Position numbers and translations under genes: made by a program. A stretch of 64,000 bases of DNA, taken from assembly GCA_029262635.1 (NCBI GenBank), contig JAJCZA010000017.1:1-64000 (forward strand), given 5' to 3'. Source of the DNA: Vampirovibrionales bacterium (lineage in GTDB: Bacteria; Cyanobacteriota; Vampirovibrionia; Vampirovibrionales; Vampirovibrionaceae). A model generated the notes under the pieces. That model searched no databases. It had not been told where the DNA came from and worked only from the letters and a program-made list of their open reading frames with translations. This document shows, in pieces, positions 47,242-55,895 of this stretch (within the stretch, counting starts at the first letter, position 1; the number at the start of each line of letters is the position of its first letter).

Positions 47242-48099
47242 TTAAGAAACTTTAAATGAGGCCTTGTGTCTTTGTTGATGCTCTTTTTTTAATTCGGCAT
47301 ACACATAATCCGGTGTATGAAGTCGGCTCAGAGCATTCTGATAGGAATCTGCCATCCCATGATAATCGGTTCCACCAGTGACAATCAGGCCATATTTTTC
47401 TGCCAACCCACAATGAAATTCGATAGTCGCTGGAAAATGACTCCGATGATAGGCTTCCAGACCTCGTAGGCCGTAATCCATCATTTCCACGACCAATTGT
47501 TCAATGTGTTCCATATCTCCCGGGTGGGCAATAACTGGAATCCCCCCACTTTCGCTGATAGCTTCCGCCGCCTCGTGGGGCGATACCGTACTGCGCCGAA
47601 CATAAGTAGAGGAATTACGCTTTAGATATTTACTGAATGCTTCAGAAATAGTGGCCGCTCCCTCTTTCTCCACAATGGTTTGAGCAATATGAGGGCGACC
47701 CAAACTGCCTAAATCACGGGATTGGGCCTGAATATCCTCAAACGTAATGGCAAGCCCGCCCTGACCTTGAAGGAGACCCGCAATTTCTCGAATTTGTTCA
47801 ACACGCGCTTCTTGATGTTTTTTAATCACCTTCTGTAGGGCTTTATTGTCTGTATCAATATAATAGCCTAATACGTGGACTTCTGTTTCCCGCTCAGCCC
47901 AAACCGTGTTGATTTCAATACCGGGAATAATTTCCAAATCCGTCCCCTTAGCGGCTTCGAGGGCAATAGCATAGGACTGGGTATTATCATGATCCGTAAT
48001 GGCCATGGCCTGTAGCTTAAACGCCAACGCTTCCCTGACAAGATCCTCCGTTTCCGAAGCCCCATCAGAGTATGTGGTGTGTAGATGTAGATCGATCAT
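47242..48099 (-). CDS. PHP-domain phosphoesterase
   Basis: MIDLHLHTTYSDGAS, ITDHDNT, PGIEINT, GTDYHG. Confidence 0.93.
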   Translation of the reverse strand: MIDLHLHTTYSDGASETEDLVREALAFKLQAMAITDHDNTQSYAIALEAAKGTDLEIIPGIEINTVWAERETEVHVLGYYIDTDNKALQKVIKKHQEARVEQIREIAGLLQGQGGLAITFEDIQAQSRDLGSLGRPHIAQTIVEKEGAATISEAFSKYLKRNSSTYVRRSTVSPHEAAEAISESGGIPVIAHPGDMEHIEQLVVEMMDYGLRGLEAYHRSHFPATIEFHCGLAEKYGLIVTGGTDYHGMADSYQNALSRLHTPDYVYAELKKEHQQRHKASFKVS

Positions 48100-48277
48100 A
48101 CGGATTATCCTTGCCATTACCGGCGTTTCCCTTTATTCTACCACTCGTTCAGGTGAAATACTAGTGATATAGATTGGATAAGAGAAGTGGCTTATAACTT
48201 AAATAACTTGACCGACAAAACTTTTATTAATACAGTTGTAGTTGATTAAAACAATCTTCTATCTAAAGGAGAAATGA

Positions 48278-48775
48278 ATGACCACCCTGACAACTCAAGA
48301 AATCAAAGCTAACCTACCTAAAAACCTGAATATTACTTCTTCTGTTCCCAAAAAGGTAAGAAAGAAAGTAGGGCTTGCTTCGCTCCAGTTTTTAAACGGC
48401 TTTGAGGCCTTCCCAGAAAGTCGATTTCTATTTTCTCGAAAAACAAATATTTGGGGCCAAGATCAGGATACCTTTTCTCTGGAGACCCCCATTACAGCAG
48501 GTTCTAAAAAAGGAAAAGATGAAATAAAAACGATTAAGCGAAAGATGGGAGTCCGCCTATTTGCAGAGAATGAGCCGGAGTCGATAAAAAGCTTCCTGGA
48601 CAGCGCCTTTTATAGTCTCGTTCCGGGTCTCGGTGCTTATGCAAGAAGCCTAACAGAAGTCAAAGCCCGAATAAAAGGCCTCCCCTATGAACTAACCCCG
48701 CCACCGACCACTCAGTCTCCTCTTCCTCACCAGGACGTGCGGACTCGTCCAGTTAAGATTAGCTATTCGGCCTAA
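48278..48775 (+). CDS. Hypothetical protein
   Basis: 165-aa ORF. Confidence 0.5.
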   Translation: MTTLTTQEIKANLPKNLNITSSVPKKVRKKVGLASLQFLNGFEAFPESRFLFSRKTNIWGQDQDTFSLETPITAGSKKGKDEIKTIKRKMGVRLFAENEPESIKSFLDSAFYSLVPGLGAYARSLTEVKARIKGLPYELTPPPTTQSPLPHQDVRTRPVKISYSA

Positions 48776-49238
48776 TTCCAATTGAATTTTTTGATTTCTT
48801 TTTCTCCCAAGAGTCGTGATATTGATTCATTAGTTTTAGAAAAGGTTTTGCGTCCTGAATTAACAGGGTTGTGCTGATATATTCACCTAAATGCCACACG
48901 CCTTTAGCGTCCTGATGATTTTTATACGTATCGTAAGCCAGCACACCGGTCTCATCAGCCGTTTTGGTGTGCCTCAGAATATACTCAAACCGGGTTTCTC
49001 CCGGATGTAGCGTGCCATCTGAAGCCTCGTTCCAGACATCTTCTAGATACAGCTCGAATACAGGGAAAAAATTACCGTTGAACCAATTTCTCAGCCGGTT
49101 CATCCGGGTATAGTTATCGTCTTCCTCTGCCGAAAGAAACGCTTGAACCCGCTGGGAAAAAAGCGCTTCCGTAACCGGGGCATTCTCCTTCAAATGCCCT
49201 GCCCGTTTTGGATCCAAACTCTGTATTATTTTTGTCAT
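48759..49238 (-). CDS. Hypothetical protein
   Basis: 159-aa ORF, convergent overlap with the previous gene. Confidence 0.5.
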   Translation of the reverse strand: MTKIIQSLDPKRAGHLKENAPVTEALFSQRVQAFLSAEEDDNYTRMNRLRNWFNGNFFPVFELYLEDVWNEASDGTLHPGETRFEYILRHTKTADETGVLAYDTYKNHQDAKGVWHLGEYISTTLLIQDAKPFLKLMNQYHDSWEKKKSKNSIGIRPNS

Positions 49239-49418
49239 CCTAATTATTATTGTAAGGGATTGGTTATTGATTTGCCGTTTAAAATGTAACTATTCTTTAC
49301 GTCAATCGGAACAAACCCATCCCTTCAGTAGACTTAACAGATTATGACCGATACAGTATTGGACTATCAAAACTGGGATGGATTACAATAACGGAATGAA
49401 AGAAGGTTAGAAACACTC

Positions 49419-50279
49419 ATGACTCCTCCATTAAAAGCCGTTACCACACCACTGGATGACGTACAAGGTTACGCGGATACCCGAGGCGTGGCCTTGAAGC
49501 AGGCTGGCGTTAAGCAGGTGGATATGCCTCTGAGTCTGATGGAAAAAAGCGGGGGCATTCAATCTATTAAGGCACGGGTTTCTTTGGGGGTTCATCTGGA
49601 AAAAGAATCCAAGGGCACTCATATGTCCCGCTTTATTATTCAACTCACCGAATGGAGCCGGGATAAGGTCATTACCCTGAACTTTAAAGACTTGCTGGAA
49701 GAAACGATGACCCGGCTAGACTCCAAAGCCGCTCATATGAAAATGGACTTTGCCTATTTTATCGATAAAAAAGCGCCGGTAACCCATTACTCAGCCCCGA
49801 TGGCGTTTCCCTGTTCGTTTCAAGCGAGTCTTATCCGAACATCCGAAAAGAAACTCAGCCACCAGCTTGTTCTTGGAGTGACGGTTCCTGTGGCCACACT
49901 CTGCCCATGCAGTAAGGAGATTTCTGACTACGGTGCCCATAATCAGCGAGCCGAAATCCGGGCACATTTGGTTCTCGACACAACCACCGATCATCAAATG
50001 GTTTGGATTGAGGACGTTGTTGCCGCCTTGGAAGAATGTGCTTCCTGTCCCGTTTACCCTGTTCTCAAACGGCTTGATGAGAAATACGTCACCGAGCGCC
50101 AGTACGATAACCCTAAATTTGTAGAGGATGTCGTACGCGACGCGACGCTGGTGCTTCGAGAATATCCGGGCGTCCTTGGCTTTTCCATTGAAGTCGAAGC
50201 CTTGGAAAGTATCCATGGTCATAATGCTTATGCCTTTCACGAAGAGAACGTTACCGCCACCCACGGATTGCACTCATAG
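49419..50279 (+). CDS. folE2: GTP cyclohydrolase FolE2
   Basis: VPVATLCPCSKEISDYGAHNQRAEIRAHL. Confidence 0.95.
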   Translation: MTPPLKAVTTPLDDVQGYADTRGVALKQAGVKQVDMPLSLMEKSGGIQSIKARVSLGVHLEKESKGTHMSRFIIQLTEWSRDKVITLNFKDLLEETMTRLDSKAAHMKMDFAYFIDKKAPVTHYSAPMAFPCSFQASLIRTSEKKLSHQLVLGVTVPVATLCPCSKEISDYGAHNQRAEIRAHLVLDTTTDHQMVWIEDVVAALEECASCPVYPVLKRLDEKYVTERQYDNPKFVEDVVRDATLVLREYPGVLGFSIEVEALESIHGHNAYAFHEENVTATHGLHS

Positions 50280-50281
50280 CC

Positions 50282-50734
50282 ATGGCGCCGGTCTGCATCA
50301 CACGGAAAGTTCGGTTTGCGGCGGCTCATTATTTTTACCTTCCAGAATACTCTGAAGCGGAAAATTTTCAGCAGTTTGGAAAATCCGCCAACCGCCATGG
50401 CCACGGTCATAATTATGAAGTAGAGGTAGCCGTTGAGGGAGAATTGAACCCTGAAACCGGTATGGTAATCAACTTAACTCAACTTAAATCCCTATTAAAT
50501 GAAGAGGTGGTTGAGCCATTGGATTTCAAAAACCTGAATCAGGAAGTGCCCTTTTTTAAAGACCGTCTTCCCTCACTGGAATCTCTGGTGCTTTATATCT
50601 GGAATCGATTGGAGCCTCGGTTAAACGCCCGACACCTAAAATTAATTTGGGTTAAAATAGCCGAAGACGACGATTTGTACGCCACCTACTTCGGTGAGGC
50701 CATTAACGCCCCCAATTTTGAGAATGCTCCATGA
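50282..50734 (+). CDS. 6-pyruvoyl-tetrahydropterin synthase/QueD family paralog lacking catalytic Cys and His
   Basis: RFAAAHYFYLPEYSEAENFQQFGKSANRHGHGHNYEVEV; LDFKNLN. Confidence 0.9.
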   Translation: MAPVCITRKVRFAAAHYFYLPEYSEAENFQQFGKSANRHGHGHNYEVEVAVEGELNPETGMVINLTQLKSLLNEEVVEPLDFKNLNQEVPFFKDRLPSLESLVLYIWNRLEPRLNARHLKLIWVKIAEDDDLYATYFGEAINAPNFENAP

Positions 50735-51153
50735 TTTATTTGACCCGACGCTATGATTTTTCCGCCAGTCATCGACTGTATAACCCTGATTTTTCCGACG
50801 AGAAAAATTGGGCCGTCTTTGGCAAATGCAATAACCCCAATGGCCATGGCCATAACTACGAGCTCGAGATCACCGTCAAAGGCCAGCCCGATCCTCGAAC
50901 CGGTCTGATTATTGATTTGGCCGAATTTAACCAGCAAGTCAACAGCCGCATTATTGATTTGTTGGATCATAAAGACTTGAATCGGGATGTGAGCTTTATG
51001 GCCGATCAGATCCCCACGTCGGAAAACATCGTAATCGCCATTTGGAATGAACTGGTGCCATATATTCCGGCGCCTGCAACCCTCCATAAATTGCGCCTTA
51101 TGGAATCTCGCAATAATTATGCTGAATATCAGGGCGCATCATTGCTTCGTTAG
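50731..51153 (+). CDS. 6-pyruvoyl-tetrahydropterin synthase/QueD family, canonical residues
   Basis: FSASHRLYNPDFSDEKNWAVFGKCNNPNGHGHNYELEITVKG; LDHKDLN; ATGA overlap. Confidence 0.93.
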   Translation: MIYLTRRYDFSASHRLYNPDFSDEKNWAVFGKCNNPNGHGHNYELEITVKGQPDPRTGLIIDLAEFNQQVNSRIIDLLDHKDLNRDVSFMADQIPTSENIVIAIWNELVPYIPAPATLHKLRLMESRNNYAEYQGASLLR

Positions 51154-51173
51154 TTTAAAGGATCTTCTCCCCC

Positions 51174-51914
51174 ATGACTTTATCCCTCAAAAATCAGGTG
51201 GCTCTAATCACCGGTGCCGGTAGCGGTATTGGCTTGGCAACCGCTCATGCCTTGGCCTCAGAAGGAATTCGCCTGGTACTTTCGGGTCGGACCGTTTCAA
51301 AATTAGAAAAACTAGCGAATGATTTAAAACAGACCCTCCCGGAAGCCGACGTTCTCATCCTCCCCGCCGATGTAAGCAACCCCACTCAGGTTAACACACT
51401 CGTCACTCAAGCTCTGGAAAAGTTTCAGCGCATTGATATTTTGATTAATAACGCCGGGGTGGCCGGAAAAACCGCCTTGCTTCAGGAGATCCCGACTGAA
51501 GAAGTTCACCGGATCATTGATACCAACCTCAAAGGCGCTATTTTTGTTATGCAGGCCGTTTTACTTCACGCCATGGTTCCCCGACAAGCGGGGACTATTA
51601 TTAATATTAACTCCGTCTCCGGAAAAACCGCCTTTCCCTTCTGGAGCCTCTATGATGCTTCTAAATTTGGCCTGCGAGCCATTACCGAAGCCGTCGCTGA
51701 AGAACAACGAAGCAATAATATTAAGGTAACGAGTATTTACCCGGGTGCCGTAGATACTCCCCTCTGGGAAACCGTCGAACTCGACCACGAACCCCAGCGA
51801 GAGGGCATGCTGGACAGTCAGACCATTGCGGATACGGTACTGTACATTCTGCGTCAGCCGAAAAAAGCATTTATCCCTGAAATCACCCTAGAGCCCCTGC
51901 AACCGGCCCTATAG
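51174..51914 (+). CDS. Short-chain dehydrogenase/reductase
   Basis: ALITGAGSGIGLATA, INNAG, YDASKFGLRA. Confidence 0.95.
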   Translation: MTLSLKNQVALITGAGSGIGLATAHALASEGIRLVLSGRTVSKLEKLANDLKQTLPEADVLILPADVSNPTQVNTLVTQALEKFQRIDILINNAGVAGKTALLQEIPTEEVHRIIDTNLKGAIFVMQAVLLHAMVPRQAGTIININSVSGKTAFPFWSLYDASKFGLRAITEAVAEEQRSNNIKVTSIYPGAVDTPLWETVELDHEPQREGMLDSQTIADTVLYILRQPKKAFIPEITLEPLQPAL

Positions 51915-51929
51915 AGGGGTCAAAACTCT

Positions 51930-52697
51930 TTACCGACCACACAGCTTAATGGGAACAATACTGGCCATGTAAAGTGCCATAAGCGCACTGGCTACAATTA
52001 GCATGGTAAAAGGGTCTTGAGAGGGTGTGAGAATAGCCGACAGGAGAAAAATTCCCACAATAGCGGCTCGCCAGTGTGCGATTAATTGGCTGGAATGAAT
52101 TAACCCGGTCATTGAAAGGAAAAACAGCACCATCGGTAGTTCAAACATCAGTCCGGTTAATAAAATGAGAGACGAGCAAAAATCAATGAACAAGGAAATG
52201 CTCATCATGCTTTCAGCCACGTCGCTTCCGTAGTCCATCAAAAACCCAAGGGCTGGTGGAATGACTGCCCAATAAGCAAACCCACCTCCCGAAATAAACA
52301 GAATGCTCCCAAAAATAACACAGAGAAGCACAAAACCCCTCTCTTTTGATTTTAACCCCGGCAAAATAAACCGTAGGAGTTGGTACAGTATCATGGGGAA
52401 TGCTAGCGTCAGCCCACCTAAAACGGCTAGCTTAAAGCTAGTCATTAACACCTCGCCCGGACTCAGTTGAACAAAATGCACTGTTTCTGGCGCCAGATAT
52501 TTTAAGCCCTCAATCAGGTAACGTGAGAAAGCAAACGAAATGAGCACGCCAGCAACAAAACTGACCAGCGCGACAATCAAACGCCGACGCAATTCATCCA
52601 AATGATCCATCATGCTCATCTGGACGTTCTGCCCTGGCTGATTTTCAACCGGAATCTCATTGTTCACTGTATTCAAATCAGGCGTCGTACCCATCAT
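51930..52697 (-). CDS. tatC: Twin-arginine translocase subunit TatC
   Basis: MMDHLDELRRRLIVAL; TM pattern. Confidence 0.93.
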   Translation of the reverse strand: MMGTTPDLNTVNNEIPVENQPGQNVQMSMMDHLDELRRRLIVALVSFVAGVLISFAFSRYLIEGLKYLAPETVHFVQLSPGEVLMTSFKLAVLGGLTLAFPMILYQLLRFILPGLKSKERGFVLLCVIFGSILFISGGGFAYWAVIPPALGFLMDYGSDVAESMMSISLFIDFCSSLILLTGLMFELPMVLFFLSMTGLIHSSQLIAHWRAAIVGIFLLSAILTPSQDPFTMLIVASALMALYMASIVPIKLCGR

Positions 52698-52704
52698 CGC
52701 TCCA

Positions 52705-53526
52705 TCACTGCGATTGCCGCTGAGCCGCCGCTTCAGCCAGTAAAATAGAGCCACACACACTCACGTTTAATGAGTCCACCCCATCTTGCATGGGAATAGA
52801 CACCCAGCGCATGTTACCGGGGTTAATATTAACCAGTGCTGAGGTGTCAATACCCTGCCCCTCATTCCCAAGAACAAACGCCAGTTCGCCTTGATAAGCC
52901 ATGGACTTATAATGGTTGTTTTGGTTTTTCTGTTTTGGGTCATCCCCATCGCCTCGAGTAAGCATCAATTGAAAACCCAGTTTTTCTAAACTTTCCAGCG
53001 TATCCCTCAGCGTACCGCTAGTTGTAATTATAGGTAAGTGGAACACAAGTCCGGCAGAGGAACGAATAGCCTTGGGGTTATACGGATCCACAGAACAATC
53101 GGTTAATACGACAGCGGAAATGCCAAAGGCCATGGCCGAGCGGATGAGTGTTCCCAGATTCCCCGGATCCTGCAAGCGATCTAACACTAAGAGGGTTCGG
53201 TTTTTTCCTTTAATTTCAGTTAACGGTGGTGAGTCTGGTTTTTCCACCGCGGCGATACAGGGAACCGGCGAATCAGTGGAGGCCAGCTTGGCCATCACTT
53301 TTTTGGAAACCAAAACTTGAAGCGTGCTATCTGGTAAATCTTTAGGTAAGGAGGCTTCATCCAACGCAAAACATTGATAAACCTTTAGATTGGCTTTGAC
53401 AGCCTCTTCAATGGGGTGTTTCCCTTCCACCAAGACGGCTTGCACTTCATCTCGATTTTTCTTCTGGTGAAGGCCGGCGACTTCTTTAATAACCGGATTC
53501 AATGGGCTCTCAATGATCATGACCAT
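52705..53526 (-). CDS. TrmH/SpoU-family RNA methyltransferase
   Basis: LDRLQDPGNLGTLIRSAMAFGI, LGNEGQGI, VSIPMQDGVDSLNVSV. Confidence 0.95.
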   Translation of the reverse strand: MVMIIESPLNPVIKEVAGLHQKKNRDEVQAVLVEGKHPIEEAVKANLKVYQCFALDEASLPKDLPDSTLQVLVSKKVMAKLASTDSPVPCIAAVEKPDSPPLTEIKGKNRTLLVLDRLQDPGNLGTLIRSAMAFGISAVVLTDCSVDPYNPKAIRSSAGLVFHLPIITTSGTLRDTLESLEKLGFQLMLTRGDGDDPKQKNQNNHYKSMAYQGELAFVLGNEGQGIDTSALVNINPGNMRWVSIPMQDGVDSLNVSVCGSILLAEAAAQRQSQ

Positions 53527-54989
53527 AGATTAATCTCAATTTCAAACGAACGATGACACGGGAAACGGCATTGAACCGAAACATCTTCCAACCCCAGTCG
53601 GTTTTGGATAAGTTCTAGCCCATTGGCCATCATCAGGTTCAACCGGATTTCTTCGGCGGCTCCCAATGGGCTTCCGTTGGTTTCCTCTCGTATTGTATAG
53701 CGAACATTGGCCTGATAAAACCAGTCGTCTCCCAGTCGAATCATCAATAGCTGATTAAACGCATCAGAATGATAGTGACCTTTTTCCTCAGCAATCCAAC
53801 GGATCATTCCCATGGCAATAGCGGTTCCCAGTGTATTTCCCGGCGTATTCCAACCTGCGTAACCGTAAAGAGGCGTTAAGTCATCAAACCGACAGACCAT
53901 TTGCTCTGCTAATTTGGGATCACTTCCATTGGCATGAGAAACATCCGCAAGCGTAATACATTGGCCTTTGGCAAAAGCTTTGTCCAGATAGGCGAGTGTC
54001 CAGTCAACTTGCTCCGAACTGTTCTTCGCAGAAATGCCTTCGCAATGATCCCCTTGAATGCTTTGGGGTGTATGTACCAGCAGAATCAAATCCGCCTCTT
54101 TTTCTGAAGAGACCCGCACGGCACCGCAGTCGGATATTTTTTGGTTCACGAGCCTTTCAATGGGCAACCCATCAAAACGAGCCTGAATTTTTCGACCGGC
54201 CTGATCCGTATACACAGGGAAAATACGAGGGGCCATGCCTTGTGCCTCACTATACCACCGAGCCAGAAGACTCCCGGCGACCTCATCCGCCCCGGTTTGA
54301 ATATGGGATTTTTCAGTCAACTTCAATGTTTTTAACTGCTCTGAGAGGGTCTCCGCTTCCTGAACATTTAATCCGTATTCACCCGTGTCATCCTGGCAAA
54401 ACGTTAGATAGTCGATCTGATCCGCCTGAAGTCGCTCCAGATGATGCAGGTTCAGGGACAAATTGCGACGACGACGAGCCTCAAAGTCTTTAAGCACATC
54501 CGCCGGAATCGTTTGAAGCAATGCCTGACCCGCTTTATTGTTTTGGTGCATTTTCACTGAATAGTCATGCAGTGCTTTTCCGTAAAGCGCCCAGTAATCG
54601 GGTTCTTCTTCCGACGAATTATAATCTGGAATCCGCATAATTGATGAGAAGCCATACACACACGGCGCTTGAACCGCATTAAAAAATTCATCCAGCCGAT
54701 TTTCAATGGCCTCAAACGATTCCTCGCTGACCCGAGAGGAAATCAATCCTCCATAAGCCAACGTATCCAGAGCCACAATAACGGGTGCGTTCTCAAATAA
54801 ATGATTTTTGATCCACCGCTTCATGGTCTTGAAATTCGCTGGTTGCTTAAGTTTGCCCAGCAGTTTAGGCGAGGGCATGTCCAATTCTAGTCCGGCAATG
54901 GCCGCTAGCCGCCGGGGCTGATCGTAACACACAGGGCGTGCATCCAACGGAATAAAGCAGAGTCGCTTATGCGGAACAGTCAGTGGCAA
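53517..54989 (-). CDS. DUF4127 family protein
   Basis: LCFIPLDARPVCYDQPRRLA; DTLAYGGLISSR; ADVSHANGSDPKL; YGYAGWNTPGNTLGTAIA. Confidence 0.88.
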   Translation of the reverse strand: MPLTVPHKRLCFIPLDARPVCYDQPRRLAAIAGLELDMPSPKLLGKLKQPANFKTMKRWIKNHLFENAPVIVALDTLAYGGLISSRVSEESFEAIENRLDEFFNAVQAPCVYGFSSIMRIPDYNSSEEEPDYWALYGKALHDYSVKMHQNNKAGQALLQTIPADVLKDFEARRRRNLSLNLHHLERLQADQIDYLTFCQDDTGEYGLNVQEAETLSEQLKTLKLTEKSHIQTGADEVAGSLLARWYSEAQGMAPRIFPVYTDQAGRKIQARFDGLPIERLVNQKISDCGAVRVSSEKEADLILLVHTPQSIQGDHCEGISAKNSSEQVDWTLAYLDKAFAKGQCITLADVSHANGSDPKLAEQMVCRFDDLTPLYGYAGWNTPGNTLGTAIAMGMIRWIAEEKGHYHSDAFNQLLMIRLGDDWFYQANVRYTIREETNGSPLGAAEEIRLNLMMANGLELIQNRLGLEDVSVQCRFPCHRSFEIEINLWS

Positions 54990-55171
54990 AGGAAATCATC
55001 TCGAAAACGAATTAAAACGGGAATAGCAGGAAATACAGGATGAAAAAACCGTTCCCCTCATCCTTCATCCCATTGTAATATGGTAAGGGTCAATGCGGTT
55101 TCATTCCATCCCCAAATTGGAACAAGCTTTTACAAACCACGCCAAAAGCATCAATCGTCAAAGAGAGTTTA

Positions 55172-55891
55172 ATGAATAAATACTTTACTCCTGCCCGCCG
55201 TGCCTATGTCGCCGTTGCCCTTCTCCGAGTTTTGGTGGGTGCCTTTTTTATTTATGACGGCTATACCAAACTTAACGACCCCAATTTCGCGGTTCGCCTT
55301 CCCAGCATGCTGGCAGGCTGGTCGGCTAACAATCCGATTTTCTTTTACCAAGACTTACTAAACCTCTTGATTATCCCCAACGGCTGGTTTTTTGCCCCAA
55401 TTGTTATCTACAGCGAGCTTCTTGTTGGTGTTGGCTATGTCTTGGGCGCTTTCATGCCCATTATGATTCTTGTTCAGGCTTTTCTCAATTTGAATTTTCT
55501 GATGGCCGCACAGCACACTCATCCGAGTGAACTTCTGGTCAATATGGCGTTTCTCGCTATGGCACTGGTTCTGTATGTTAGCGGTGCCGGTAATCATTAT
55601 GGGCTGGATCACTGGCTGAAACCTTACCTGCCCTTTGGAAATCTCAAAAAGAAAAAGCGAAAACCGGCCAAAAACAAGGCTCAAAAAAAGGCCCAAGTCT
55701 CAAGAAGCCTCAAGAAAAAAGTGAACTCTCGGGACAATTTTGAAGATGACCACCATTGGGATGATTCAGACGATTCGATTGATCCCGACTGGGACGTGGG
55801 TGAAAACGAAGACAGTGACAAGGACATTGATTTGGTGGAATTGGCGGAAATGAAAAAACGAAAAAAACGCCAGAAGGCCACTCAACTTTAA
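55172..55891 (+). CDS. DoxX-family membrane protein with charged C-terminal tail
   Basis: LLRVLVGAFFIYDGYTKL; four-TM pattern; Lys/Asp-rich tail. Confidence 0.75.
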   Translation: MNKYFTPARRAYVAVALLRVLVGAFFIYDGYTKLNDPNFAVRLPSMLAGWSANNPIFFYQDLLNLLIIPNGWFFAPIVIYSELLVGVGYVLGAFMPIMILVQAFLNLNFLMAAQHTHPSELLVNMAFLAMALVLYVSGAGNHYGLDHWLKPYLPFGNLKKKKRKPAKNKAQKKAQVSRSLKKKVNSRDNFEDDHHWDDSDDSIDPDWDVGENEDSDKDIDLVELAEMKKRKKRQKATQL

Positions 55892-55895
55892 TGAC

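Noticed and set aside
53996-54493. 165-aa plus-strand ORF opposite DUF4127
   Set aside because: Shadow ORF; the opposite strand carries the conserved family.
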